From Luzula sylvatica (Eukaryota > Streptophyta > Magnoliopsida > Poales > Juncaceae): DNA of 64,000 nt. The notes beneath the pieces were generated by a model, which saw only the letters and a program-made list of their open reading frames with translations, made no database searches and was not told where the DNA came from. Location of the stretch: positions 15,220,862-15,284,861 of the forward strand of contig OX326959.1 of NCBI GenBank assembly GCA_946800325.1, read 5' to 3'. This document shows positions 23,707 to 34,870 of the stretch, one piece after another (the first letter of the stretch is position 1; each line of letters starts with the position of its first letter). The position numbers and the translations under genes were made by a program.

Positions 23707-24578
23707 AAAATTTAGAGGTACATGAGAATAGATTTGTCGCGAAGACGGTCCGAATTTTGGTCGATCCAAGAAGGGAGATCGCTATATTGCCGAATTTCAG
23801 GGTCTAATGTCTCCACATTTGGTATTTCGAATTTACCAATTCTCGTCTCGTACAGATTTCTTGCATCTAATAACACTACCTCCTTTAATTTCGACTCATT
23901 TTCATCTTTCTCTCCTACCAATATAATAATAATAATTCAATCAAATGATTTTTAATCTTGAATCGAAAAATTGAAGTATACCTGTGTCATGAAGTAAGGA
24001 ATGGAACTCTTGTGCGGACAAATGTTGACCTGCATTTGAAATCTCAGGCGATTCTGCCGAAGGATTTGACCTAAATGTCACCAATTCCTCCACACAAAAA
24101 AAAGAAATTATAAGCATTTCAATATTGACATTAAAAAGAAAATACGATGCGTTTTATTCTAGGGTTTACAAGTACCTTCACAACTCTGATGGAGAGAGAA
24201 TCGAACCCACATTCTCTAGAAATCCTTTCATTACTTGGGTGATCACAAGATGCAAGTTTAAAATCGGTACCATCAAATAAAGGGTTCAATTTCATCTCTG
24301 CAATGTGTCTCTCCAGCGATTCCATCTTTCCCCCAACCTAAGCATCCAAAAAGATTTAGTGTTGGGTGGAAAAAATAAGCTCAAAAATGGAGGAACGAAG
24401 AAATAAGTACGGTGACATTAACGCCGTCCGGAGCGACACGAACACGGCCGACGAGCCCCAGAGATCGACAGTTCGAGTTGTAGAAACCCACAAGGTATTG
24501 CAAATCTGGGACCTCGACATACTTGTAATAGAGAAGCACTCCATCTGTTTGTTCTTTCGTCTCCTCCATTGTTTGCAC
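22138..24578 (-). CDS. Rhodanese domain plus FSH1-type serine hydrolase protein (STR6-like)
   Basis: Nine exons join in phase: 24411-24578, 24176-24337, 23982-24087, 23722-23914, 23549-23630, 23385-23467, 23180-23312, 22961-23105 and 22138-22871, giving 601 residues. Order of parts: an N-terminal acylphosphatase/UPF0176-like fold (LLYYKYVEVPDL..GRVRVAPDGVNVTV), a rhodanese domain with active loop CTGGIRC (Cys212), four CxxC pairs (279/282, 295/298, 305/308, 317/320) likely binding zinc, a linker, and an FSH1 alpha/beta hydrolase (LCLHGFRQN; GFSQG with Ser492; Asp552; His581). The layout matches Arabidopsis STR6 (At1g09280) as I remember it. Likely sulfur transfer or tRNA-modification chemistry joined to esterase activity; the substrate is unknown. 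ATG at 24578 or 24569. The gene is intact and starts 175 bp from the divergent S6-like gene. Confidence 0.92.
23341..23372. repeat. GA microsatellite in an intron
   Basis: An (AG)n run lies in the intron between the sixth and seventh exons of the rhodanese/hydrolase gene. On the coding strand it is a pyrimidine tract ending 25-30 bp before the acceptor at 23313. Confidence 0.8.
23658..23701. repeat. GT then GA microsatellite in an intron
   Basis: (GT)n passes directly into (GA)n within the intron between exons 4 and 5 of the rhodanese/hydrolase gene. Confidence 0.8.
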
Positions 24579-24753
24579 TGGAGTTCCTTTCCTCCTCTAA
24601 ACCCTAATAATCCAAACGTGAAGCTTCAATTTATTCTTCAGGCCCACTCCTAATCCGGCCCGGCCCGGCCCAATGTAGATATAATCTTATCTCCCCCCTT
24701 AAACCTCAACCGCAGAACAGAAGTTTCTCCTTGGTTCTCTTAAACCACCAACA
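24579..24753. promoter_or_regulatory. Shared head-to-head promoter region
   Basis: Only 175 bp separate the start codons of the rhodanese/hydrolase gene (minus) and the plastid S6-like gene (plus). The segment has GGCCCA-type motifs ('aggcccactcc', 'cccggcccggcccaatg') at 24640-24675, the GCCCA site II class common in promoters of plant ribosomal and organelle genes, and 'aaaccctaa', a telo-box-like motif, at 24598-24607. No TATA box was seen. Joint control is inferred from spacing and motifs. Confidence 0.6.
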
Positions 24754-26132
24754 ATGGAGGTCACTCGTGCCATTAACAACAAGCTCTTCTTCCTACACCG
24801 TACGCCTCATATACAAAAAGCATTCTCCTTATCTCAGTATCTCCCCTCGGATATTCGGAGAAGCCTTACGATCACATGTGCAAAGAAAAAGAAGAAGAAG
24901 ACATCGAAACCCAGTAGTCACCGGCCCGACCCCAACGAGTCGTGGGGTTTCTTCCCTGAAGCCGTTTTGCTTAGAAAGGTGAATCTTCTAAGCCAATTCT
25001 TGTCCATTATTGTGGATTGTGCTTAATTGAGGTTCTTCCATTGCTCAATTGATGTTCGAATATCACAATTGGGCGAAAAAATGATGCTTAAATAACACTT
25101 ATTCCTACCGAAACTTTGGATTTGTCTGTTTGGAGAGTAATCTGAAAGTACAATTTATTCTCGTTTTATACAACTTTCAGAAAAAAGTCCAAGAGGATGG
25201 GACAGCACTACCCGAATTTGCCGATGAAGAAGAAGGTTAACCCAAATATACTATACTCGTATACAATATACCATTTTGTTACTGTTATGCATTATTTTGT
25301 ATGAATTAGTATAATGGTAAAAAAAAACAATTTATTGATGTTCTTTACTATGTGATTTTGCAGAGAAGCTATATGAAACTTTGTCCCTTCAAATGGAGAG
25401 TGATTTAAATCTCGAAAGAAGTTAGTTCCTCTCTACTCATCGTGCCTTTCTAAGATATTTAAATTCACATTACATATATTATCTATTTTATTTGTTCCGT
25501 TATAGTGAGGCATTATCAATTGATAGTCCTAATACATGAAAATCACGATGACGAGACCGATGAAGTGGTCGCCAAAATAGAAGGTATATTATGTTTCCTT
25601 TATCTTTGTTATCCCTTTTTTGTTAATTTATTTTTAAAAAAAATACTTTTGAATAGATTTCATAAGAGGGAAGAAAGGGAGGATATGGAGGATAAACGAT
25701 TGGGGCTTGCGGAGTCTCGCGTACAAAATCAAGAAAACGACGCACGCGCATTACGTTTTGATGAACTTCGAATTAGATACGAAATTCACGGACGAGTTAA
25801 AGATGATGTTGGACAAGGACGAGAGAGTGCTTCGACACATGGTCTCCAAGGAAAAGGAGGCCAAGACCGAGTATGTCCCCCCGCCAATGGAGTACGATAC
25901 TGTTCTTTTGAGAGACGGGTACGGCGATGGTATCGGTACGAGTGATTTCTTTGACATGGATGATGACGACGAGGAGGAGGAGGAGGATGACGAGGATGGA
26001 GAGGTTATATACGTGGATGATGATGATAATGAAGATGAAGATGAAGACAAAGATGAAAAGATTGACATGGATGAATATATGATGGAAAGTAAGAATGTGA
26101 ATGACATGAATAAGATTTCGAGCTCGTGGTGA
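24754..26132 (+). CDS. Plastid bS6-like ribosomal protein with acidic tail (RFC3-like)
   Basis: Five exons join in phase: 24754-24978, 25181-25235, 25364-25420, 25506-25583 and 25657-26132, giving 296 residues. The first 40 or so residues are Ser/Arg/basic and lack acid groups, like a chloroplast transit peptide. An S6 fold follows from about residue 113 (YQLIVLIHENHDDETDEVV..IEDF, WRINDWGLRSLAYKIKK, HAHYVLMNFELD, LKMMLDKDERVLRHMV). S6 binds 16S rRNA in the small subunit with S18. The sequence resembles the nuclear RFC3 (At3g17170) branch as I remember it. A long Asp/Glu tail (about residues 240-285) follows the domain. The start is the first ATG after the shared promoter. Confidence 0.88.
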
Positions 26133-26690
26133 CTTTTTTTTAGGTACATGTATTGGTCATTGTTTTAAAACTTTTTTTTGGTGTTGTGATTTTTGTAAGA
26201 ATAGTTGTATTGTTTTCTTAATGATGGGCATGTTTGATTTAGAGGGATTTTACTCGATGTGTATTTGAAAATCCTGATTAGCTTAAAATCCAATATTTGA
26301 TTTCAAGATGTATTGTGTTTATTCTAAAATCAATGTATTATGTTATACAGAAAAAGTATATGCTCACCTGCTAATTTCTCTTTCAGGTTCGCTGAAAAAT
26401 CGTCTTGTCAAGTAGGATGTCTTTACTGTGCTGTTTCTTAAAATTTTCGTGTGTGGCATTTTTGTCGAGTATGTGGCAGGTTTGGTTGGTAGTAGTGGGA
26501 CTTGTGGAGCTCATTATAGATTTGCAAAACTGGTATTGTTTTGGATTAATGTTATATCGTTAAGCAGTTTTTATATACTTTTAACAAAAACAATCTATTC
26601 TTTCATTGGTTTTCTTCATTAAGATTTATGTTCGCGCATGACTTAGGATCTGATTGAGTGTTATGATGAATGAAACTTAATTTTGGATAT
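26133..26690 (+). other. 3' flank of the S6-like gene
   Basis: No further gene. At about 26,223 there is an 'atgggcatgtttgattt' end also found at about 36,840 (inverted) and 55,240, probably one end of a dispersed MITE-like family. Confidence 0.45.
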
Positions 26691-26699
26691 GTAAAGCTA

Positions 26700-27700
26700 A
26701 ATACTTAACAAAATAGAGAAATTGTACTTTTAATAATAATCTCTCCTTGATATTCAAATTGACAAGCGAGAATGCGTTGGTCACCTCACCAATTCCAAAC
26801 ATGAGGAAATGTGTTATGTTCGCGGATGACCTCGCTATCTTCTTCAAGAAAACAGAGATCGAGGCAACATTAACCAAACACATCCTTGATGGTTTGGCAG
26901 AGTTAACGGGACTCAAAATCAGCTTCGAAAAATCCTTCGTCCTAAATTTGGGAAGGAACAAGGGGGGGTTGGATTCGATTGCGCGGCGACTAAACTGCCA
27001 AACTAAGAGATACCCGATAAGATATCAATGATGCCCTTCTTTCTAACAAAGGTTGGAAATTCTTAAATACAACACTCCGGATTTGTTCTCATTTTGTCGT
27101 GAGGAATGTATTCACATCTCCACTGGTGAAATCTTAACGACCACAAATGAAGACGAACTATTCTATGCAGGGATGAAGGATCAAGCACGTAGACAATGGG
27201 AATGGGACAAATGAACACTTCGCATGGACGGACAATGATCATTGATATTACACGACTGCATCGGCTTATAAGACCTGGATAATGGGGGGCGTGCACGACG
27301 TTCCATGTGCGAATTTATGGGGGTTGAACATCCCCAAGAAAATTAAAACGTTTACGTAGGATCAATTACGTAGGATGATGGATAATCCCGTCAAGGTGTG
27401 CGCTATGCATGTACAATGCAGAGGATGTGAACCACCTTCTTCGAGACTGCACATACACCAAATCGGCATGGCGTGAATGGACGAGATTAGGGAACGCGAG
27501 GCAAGACGGATGGTTAAGGGACGATTTACATGGGTATGGGGATGAGGCCGGCAAATCTATATTTCTATTTTTCGAGATCTGGAAAGAACGCAACAACAGA
27601 TTATTCCGAGACGAATGTAGGGGCGCGATATGGGTAGCCCACACGGCAAATCAGAACCTCGCTGAATGGGAAGGACGGACTTAAGAAAAGAAAACGTAGG
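26700..27700 (+). mobile_element. LINE C: decayed RT and zf-RVT remnant
   Basis: A plus-strand relic. 26747-27031 encodes the RT active-site region (MFADDLAIFF, LAELTGLKISFEKS); after frame breaks, 27409-27684 encodes the zf-RVT tail (NHLLRDCTYTKSAWREW, EIWKERNNRLFRDE). Between them the frame is lost. It has a different RT lineage flavour from LINEs A and B (FADD with GLKISFEKS). No intact ORF, endonuclease or clear target duplication was found. Confidence 0.8.
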
Positions 27701-28780
27701 AACTCAAAAAAAGTGGGGTGGGAGGCTGTATGAAATCTTATTGCTTACGCTTCATTACTAACAGTTATGTACAACAACTAAGAACTATTGTTAATATTCA
27801 GACCTATATTAAGACCAATATACCTGAGTACGGATAAAAAACCATCTCAGTTCAACTCAAAAAAAAAAAATATCCCCATGTATAATAATATCATGACTGA
27901 AACAAAGAATTGTTGGAACATTTGTTCTAATGTTGGATTTATATGTAAAATATGTATGTATTGTATTAACGTCGTTTCAAATGCTCAAATTCAATTGATC
28001 ACTTATGGTTAAATATTTTCTAGAAGTAAGGTACATTTCCACTTTTACGCTTAGTCAGTAGAACTCACATAGTTTCGATCGTAGAGATTTGATTGGAACC
28101 GCACTGTGTCGCCCTAACATGAAGTCGATGCTTGGCCTGCGGAGGTTGATAACATGGAGAAATTGCAATTTTTGTTATGTTTGTCGTTAAATATGAAATT
28201 ATTAATGCTTCGATTGACTCTTGCGTCAAAAAACAATAAATTAAAAGAACATTAATTTAAACCATAATAATCTTGTAGTAAATCCCTGGTATTTATAATA
28301 ATTTTGTACAAAACCAGATTTTTATGGTTGAACCGGTTTTGGATATTTATAAAAACCGGACGGTTATACGGTTCGTATGCGATTACGATCCCAACATTAA
28401 ACAATGAAAAATAGTCAATATATTGCAGCCATTAACAGTTATGTTCATGTACAATTATTCTGCAATCATGTAATAATGTTGTAGAAAATCCATGCATATA
28501 TCCACAGCCATTACCCTATCAGCACCACAGTTATATTCAGCAAGCTTAGGGAGTTTAAACAACATTGGTTTCCCGAAGCGTTCCGTTTTGCGTTTTATCC
28601 TAATTAATAGTCATTAATGCAATAATTAAGGCACTAATGCAATAATTAAATCATTAAAAGAAGGCGCTGAATTGGAGTAATCAAGACCAGTTAAACTGGG
28701 ACGAAATTGATACAAGACCTGTCCAATGTCGCAGTAAACCAGTTTGACGAATTGGTAACCGATTTAACTAACAATACTTG
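27701..28780. other. Intergenic region
   Basis: No gene is supported; an A-run at 27,858-27,870 may be the tail of LINE C. The segment about 28,310-28,390 carries 'aaccggttttgg' and 'aaaaaccggacggttatacggttc', resembling the ends of other low-copy elements. Confidence 0.4.
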
Positions 28781-29370
28781 CAATGAGGAAGAAGACAAAA
28801 CTGATATGGAGGTGGAATCCAAAGAATGGCTACACAACTAGCTCAACATACAAATGGCTAATGGACCGGGGAATTCAAAACGTCCAAATAGTAACTATAT
28901 GGAAAATGAAAATACCGAAAAAAAATACAAATCTTCGCCTGGCTCCTTACGAACGACAAATTACTAACTCAAGAAAATTTAATTAAGCGACAATGGGCAA
29001 CGTCCAACACAAAACCATGCTGTAACGACGACGACATGGAATCTAATAAGCATTTATTTGAAACATGCGCATTAATAACAGGGGTGCGGAATAGATGCTG
29101 CTCCCTACAAAACTGGAGCAATAACGCAACAGTCGACAGACATCCAGAATTGGTTCAAGCAACGGGCGCAAATGAGCAAAGAATCAAGGAAAAGGTGGGA
29201 CAAATGGTGGTGGGCGGAGAGATACCCTATATGGTTATTGGTTAGGTAGAAACAACGCAATCTTCCGCAACAAAACAATAACACAAACGACATGCATAGC
29301 GGCGTGATAGCGCGCACACTGCATCTGGTACAATCGTGGGAATAAAAGAATAATGGAAGAGAGACTAATC
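28781..29370 (+). mobile_element. LINE D: zf-RVT remnant
   Basis: The + strand encodes WRWNPKNGYTTSSTYKWLMDRG followed by IWKMKIPKK, the conserved start of the plant LINE zf-RVT region (28783-28986). Its diverged continuation is at 29036-29245, ending in about 29,350 with aataaaag. Frame breaks and stops throughout. It directly abuts the poly(A) end of LINE E. Confidence 0.75.
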
Positions 29371-29383
29371 TACTATTATTATT

Positions 29384-30180
29384 TTTTTTTTTTTGAATTA
29401 GGGTTTCCTTTCGGTATACCCTTGTTATCATTTAACCAAAGAAAAAGTTTACAAAAAGAATGGTAATAAAGAAATTACCAATCGCAGAAAACGAAAAAGT
29501 AAGGGTACAATTTGGAGATATGAGCCGTAGCTTCGTCTTTCTTCATTTATCCCTTGTCATCGCCCTTCGCCAAATTATGGCCTCTTCTAACGCTTTGTTG
29601 GCCGAAACTATCGGCGGTGAGGATGGCTTACCAAAAATTCTAGCGTTCCGTTGTTTCCATATTGTCCAATTTAGGGCGGCCCATAAGATTTGCCATGATG
29701 CCTTGTTCTCATCGGTTTGCTTTCCTTTGTTAAATAACCATGTTCCTATTGTGTTTTCTTTTGGCTCCCATTTTGTTGGTATGGTCTCAATTCTCTCCAA
29801 TAATTTCCACGTCGCTTTCGTGTAATTACATCTTAAAAATAAGTGTTCCGCGGTTTCTTGTTCTCTTTTGCATAGGGGGCAAATGAGGTCGTTTGTTATT
29901 CCTTTCTTTTGTAGGTTGTCGGATGTGTTTAGTCTATTTTGTAGTAGTAACCATAAGAAAAAATGGATTTTTGGTGGTACTTTAATTCTCCATAGGTTCT
30001 TTGCCCAATACGTGGTGACTCCCGGATTTGTTAGAAATTTATATGCCGATTTCGATGAATATAACCCTTTGGGCTCCAATTTCCATATTTTTTGCCCGTC
30101 CATGTGTTTAGTCTTTAAACCACTCTATTCCATTTTCTTCCAATATACTAATTTAGAACATAGATCATGTTATGGTAAAA
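29384..30180 (-). mobile_element. LINE E: 5'-truncated LINE 3' end
   Basis: The minus-strand frame 29543-30103 (186 codons) covers only the zf-RVT tail: WKLEPKGLYSSKSAYKFL, KIHFFLWLLLQNRLNTSDNLQKKG, CPLCKREQETAEHLFLRC, WKQRNARIF. The T-run at 29383-29394 marks its poly(A) tail. The 5' truncation is inside ORF2. No clear target duplication was seen. Confidence 0.85.
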
Positions 30181-30439
30181 TTTAGGGAAAAATACCAAAT
30201 TTTCAATTGAAAATTTTGGACGGACAATGATTTCCCGCCTATTTTTAATTAGGTAAAGGCGGATAATGATTCATCGCCTGACGCTCTTTGAAAGTCCGCA
30301 AAAGACATTTTTCAAAAAAAATTCAGATGTTGGTTATTTCGTTAATTAACTTATTCAACTTGGTTATTTGTAAAAAAATTTCAAAAGTCAATTTTCAATT
30401 AAACAAAAAAATAACCAAAAAATTTCACAACTAAATTTT

Positions 30440-30573
30440 TTTTCCGGGTAAACGGGTATACCCACGAGTTCGGGTTCGGATATGAATTTTTACCTGCGAG
30501 TATTTTGGATTCGGGTTCGGATATGGGGGAGCCTTACCCGAACCCGACCCGACCCGCTCCATTGACATCCCTA
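30440..30573. mobile_element. Truncated hAT-like end with CGGGTTCGG repeats
   Basis: The right end is ccattgacatcccta, the reverse of tagggatgtcaatgg, nearly the same terminal motif as the intact hAT at 6682-7298. The body has 'ttcgggttcggata' and 'acccgaacccgacccgaccc' repeats. The left end is missing, so no target duplication can be shown. Confidence 0.55.
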
Positions 30574-31343
30574 CTTGCAACTTGCAAGAGGGGGAGTTCC
30601 GATGAGGCACTGTGCGATTTAGACAAGCGGTTAGCTTCGACGAGGTACTGGGGTTTTTGGTGAGACAATTTAGCGAGACAGTAAGCTTTGTGGGTGGGGG
30701 TTTCGGCAAAGCAACGAAAAAGAGAAACAAAGATCGCACATTTGGAGGTAGCGATGGAGAAGATAAACAAGTTTAGCGTCAACAAAAAGAAGGGAAAGAC
30801 CAACAAAAGTTCAAGTCTCTCGTCCATGTATTTTGTAATGCATCGCTTTTCTTGTGTATTTCCAAGTACATGAATATCATCCCTGAAATACATGCATACA
30901 CAAAATCAAACAATGAATTTCTACACAAATCTTGTATTTGAAAATACAATACACTAAAATCTCTCGAATCAGAACATTCCCTACTTATACCGAAATGCAT
31001 GTGTTTGATATTTTAAAATACTCCAAATCAAACAATATGTCCATTAGGTACTTCAAAAGGAAAATGTAATAATTTGCTCATTAGATACTTCAAAAGGAGA
31101 ATGTAATAAATTGAAACTAAGAATTAAATTTGAATGGCCTACTGAAAAATTACCAATTCATACACCTCACAATTTGGAAAGTTTCGAACCCTAGATAATG
31201 AACCGCTAACACATTAACAATCTTACTTTACAAACACTAGTACATAAACCAAGAAGAAAGTGAACAAAGCACAAACTTATTCCAAGTTACTTGATACAAA
31301 TTAGTTGAAAACGCTTATTATCGTTTTGACGGAAAAAAAAAGC
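30574..31343. other. Intergenic region downstream of the acidic-protein gene
   Basis: No gene is supported. Short open frames on both strands around 30,530-30,890 overlap and lack domains. The stretch about 30,880-31,100 shows repeats of 'gaatgtaataa' and an 'aatcaaacaatatg' phrase of the MITE-like family seen at 55.2 kb. Confidence 0.45.
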
Positions 31344-32444
31344 TTATCGTTTTGACGGCCTTACATCATCATCATCATCATCGCCATCATCATCATCGTC
31401 ATCGTCATCTTCTTCGTCTTCTTCATCATCGTCTTTTGATAGCCGTTTTCTTTTCGTGGAAGCGACATTTGAATTATTACCATTATCATCTTTACTATTG
31501 AAGTCAAATTCTTCACCATTTTCTTCGGGATCGAAATCACTCGGGTCCTCTTCTTCTTCTTCAACAACAACAGCATTTGCACCTTGCTGAAATTGGAATT
31601 GACTTCCTAGTTCAACCTACAAATTGAAATTGAAAATTTTATGGGTTTATCTGAAAATAAGAAAGACCAGCTAAAGGACCAATTGGAAATAGTGACCTCT
31701 TCAAATTTAATATAGAAGCGTTGAATTTGACAAAAATGGAGGAAATTAAGAAAGATCTAGAAATAAGAAATTAACAAAAGGTGCTCAATAGGAAAGCGCT
31801 TTTGAATAAAAGAAACTTCTTTTAAAATTTAGATCTATCATGTATACAACTAATTAGGAAAAATTCAAATACGTGCAAGAAATCAATGCAAAGAAGAGTT
31901 CTTTTCCCTGAAAATCTAAATCTTCACAAAATAAAGATATAATCTTTCGAGTATTCTAAATATTGTAAATTAAACTTTTATTAGAAAAACTGAACTTTCT
32001 ATTTATAAAATTCTATGATAAAATTAAGGTAATTAATTATTGGTTCAATAAGTACGAAAAAAGTACCTTGTAAAAACTAAAACTAACAAACAATAAAATC
32101 CTTTTTGAAGAAGAAAAAAGTAACCAAATTTAACAAAGAAAACCAGAAATTCATACCACGTCGTCATCATCGTCCTCCTCCTCATCTTCATCGTCGTCGT
32201 CATCATCGTCGTCATCGTCGTCGTCTCCCCCATCACTCGCTTCTTCCCCCGCTGCCACTTCTTCTTCGCCTTCATCATATTCATACTTCCCCTCTTCATT
32301 CAAAGGCCCGTCTTCAGCGTCCTCACCTCCTTCACCATCATCATCGTCGTCGTCATCCGCGACCTCCACCACATCATCGTCATCATAACACTTCTCAATT
32401 TCACCGTCTTTTACTATCTTCACCTCATCATGCTCAATCCCCAT
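31344..32444 (-). CDS. Highly acidic nuclear-type protein, unknown function
   Basis: Two exons, 32157-32444 and 31344-31616, join in phase 0 across a 540-bp intron, giving 186 residues. It starts MGIEHDEVKIVKDGEIEK, followed by repeated Asp/Glu runs. In exon 2 an NFQ-type stretch (GSQFQFQQGANAVVV) leads to another acid block, a basic KRKR that could be a nuclear signal, a third Asp run and a final VRPSKR. Net charge is extremely negative. Such proteins often chaperone histones or bind chromatin, but I recognise no named family. The exon phase match, non-repeat ends and C/T-rich leader with GA tract (about 32,520-32,565) support a real gene; the Asp runs are GAT/GAC microsatellite-like. Confidence 0.7.
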
Positions 32445-33425
32445 CTCTTCTACAAATTCTAGGTTTCTTTTACAACTTTTTCTGAGAAATTAAATCGAGA
32501 AAAAATAGAGGAAAAAAAAGATGAGAGAGAGAGAGAGAGCGAGACAAGGAGAGAGAGAGGGAAGGTTGTGATTCGAGAAATCCGGACCGTTGAATAGAAA
32601 CAACACGGATCGATGACGTGGACGAAGATCCAACGGCCAAGTACGCAGTTGTGCTTCTTCGATATTTTAAATTAAATCGAGTGAGAACGTTGTTATGATT
32701 TGAGTAAATCTGGACCGTTCAATAAGAAGAGCAAAGGATAGGTGAAGTGGCAATTATTTGACGGTCCAGATTTATTTGTGCTTCTTCCGGGTCACGAAAA
32801 CTGTTACGTTGAGCAGAAAATAAATATGTTCAATTTCATGTGTACCCCTACAAATCTCAAAATTTCATATATATCCTTCTATGCGTGAAATATTATTGAT
32901 ACTCCTGTAAAACATAAGAATATCATCAACACCCCTTTTCTCTCTTAAATTTACAAACTGTGCACAAACAACTCCCCCTATTTATTAACAAAACGGTAAC
33001 TTAGAAATCTTTTGAAACAAAGATATACATGATATTTTTTATATTTTGGAGGGGTATCCGTAATATTTCTTGTTATTTTGTAATGGAGCACGTGATATTT
33101 TGAGAATTTTAGGGGCACCTATGAAATTGCGCCAAATAAATATCTACTACTTGTACTTTTTAAACTGGTTGTATAAAGAAATTCTCCAAAAATCTTCGGT
33201 TGTGGCGTTTTTGTTATTGTGATCTCTTGATATTTTGAGTCTTTTTAAACTTGTACTTTTATCTTTTTTCCCAGGAGAGAATTATTTTTAGTCGGAGAGT
33301 TTAGGGTTTAGGATTTAGGGTCTAACGAAATTTTTTAATCATTATTTTTGCCCATTAACCCGGCAAAAAAATTGAATTAACCCACTATAACCAAGCCTTT
33401 TGGCGAAAGAGTGAAAATAAATTTT
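32445..33425. other. Promoter side of the acidic-protein gene and AT-rich spacer
   Basis: A GA tract (32,523-32,565) lies in the likely leader. Two related segments, about 32,570-32,660 and 32,695-32,790, both carry 'tctggaccgtt/atccggaccgttgaata' phrases, a local duplication of about 120 bp spacing. About 32,820-33,160 is a dispersed AT-rich repeat. 33,299-33,322 has three telomere-like TTTAGGG units. No gene is seen. Confidence 0.5.
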
Positions 33426-33429
33426 TTTT

Positions 33430-34870
33430 ATTTTTTTTTTGAGAAAAATAAAGTGCCCTACTTCTATTATTTAAATTAAAATAAAAAATAAGTTTTACAA
33501 TATTAAGCAAGCTATTGAAGGTATTTTCTCTAGTCTAGCTAAAAATCACTAAATCATAAATACCTTCATTTTAAGCTTGCTTAAATATCCCTTAATTAAA
33601 TAGAGAAAAAAAAAATTATTCCTTGAAAACCAACTTAAAACCTAACTTTGTTTTCTCAGCACTTCAATTCCCTCTTATTATGTAAACTGAAATAGGAATT
33701 GAAGTTCTTGTTTCACTTGAACTGGATTCAGATTTCTGGTTAAAAGAACCCAGAACCCAATTTCTACTTTCTGGATTTAGCTTCCTGATTCCATCCATAA
33801 CCATCTTTCCCTCGTCAGGAATTCGAATTCCTAACTACCTCTCATGACACATACTCCACTCAGCTCATCGGTGGATTTGCTCTTAAATCTCTCTACCTTC
33901 ACACCTGCGATCTGGCGAAATTAGTCGATGAATTGGATTAAAGCTTCCGACTTTGTGCTTCGTCATCTTCGCTGGTACACTTCTAACTCACAAAATCTCT
34001 TAAATTTTCGTAGATTTGCAAAAAGGTTGGATCTTCTTCTTCTTGTTGGTCTGTGATTTGTTCTCCCCCTTCCTCTAGAACATTTACTTGCTCATTCATT
34101 AGATTTCCTGTTGTTTGGAACCACCACAGCCTTCTATCCTCCCTTTGTATTGCATCTTCATTCCTAATTTCTTCCTCCTCTAGATTATATGTATCAGAAA
34201 AAGATAGGTTATTGTGTAGATTTCCATCTGAGAATATATCAATTGGTAAATTCTGCATAGAATTATTTGTTTGGCTCCTATCTGGTATCCAATTTCTGAA
34301 ATCTGAGAAATTTAGGTCTTCAAAATTTTCAATTTGATTCAATTTAAACTCATATAATATACTATTTATAATTTTCCACTCATCTAATTTCTCATTTGTA
34401 AATGTTCTCCTACACCTTTCTAGCCATATTTGATACATAGCAATGCTTATTAGTATTTTGTAATCATTACTCTCCTTAGAATTAATTAATATATCCAGGG
34501 GTTTAAATTGGTTTGATTTTGTAATATTTAGTGTACCATGCAATTTATTCCATATATTTTTATTGAAATTACACTGATTTACAATATGTTCTGTATTTTC
34601 TTCAGATTGATGGCATAACACACATTTATTGATGATGTACCAGCCTCTTTTTTTTCAGGTTTTCAATTGTAAGTATTTTATTTTTATAAATTAGCCATAA
34701 ATAAATTTTAATTTTTAGTGAAATATTAATTTTCCAAATTGTTTCATAATGAGCTTTAATATATATCCCTTTACTGATAAACTGGTATGTACTTTTACAG
34801 GTGAAATTTTTATTTCCATTCCATTGCCAGTTGAAGGCATCTTTTTGAGATGGACTTAAGCTAAATTTTC
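33430..34870 (-). mobile_element. LINE F: 3' part of a diverged LINE
   Basis: On the minus strand, from about 34,860 down, the zf-RVT start (WQWNGNKNFTCKSTYQF, WKINISLKIKIYLWL) is followed after a stop by MLCHQSEENTEHIVNQCNFNKNIW in the frame 33983-34621. This ends in an unusual acidic C-terminal extension of more than 100 residues. T-runs at 33,424-33,441 mark the poly(A) tail. 5'-truncated, with at least one in-frame stop. It is distinct from LINEs A-E in codon use and tail. Confidence 0.75.

Noticed and set aside
24731..24982. 83-codon plus-strand frame overlapping the S6-like first exon
   Set aside because: The frame starting at 24754 gives a transit-peptide-like start and splices in phase to the S6 domain, while this one does not.
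25751..26149. Ser-rich minus-strand frame of 132 codons
   Set aside because: It is the antisense shadow of the acidic tail of the S6-like gene.
32105..32485. His/Arg/Pro-rich plus-strand frame of 126 codons
   Set aside because: It is the antisense shadow of the Asp/Glu codons of the acidic-protein gene, whose splice junction and ends support the minus strand.
33299..33322. Telomere sequence
   Set aside because: Only about three imperfect TTTAGGG units; an interstitial trace, not a telomere.
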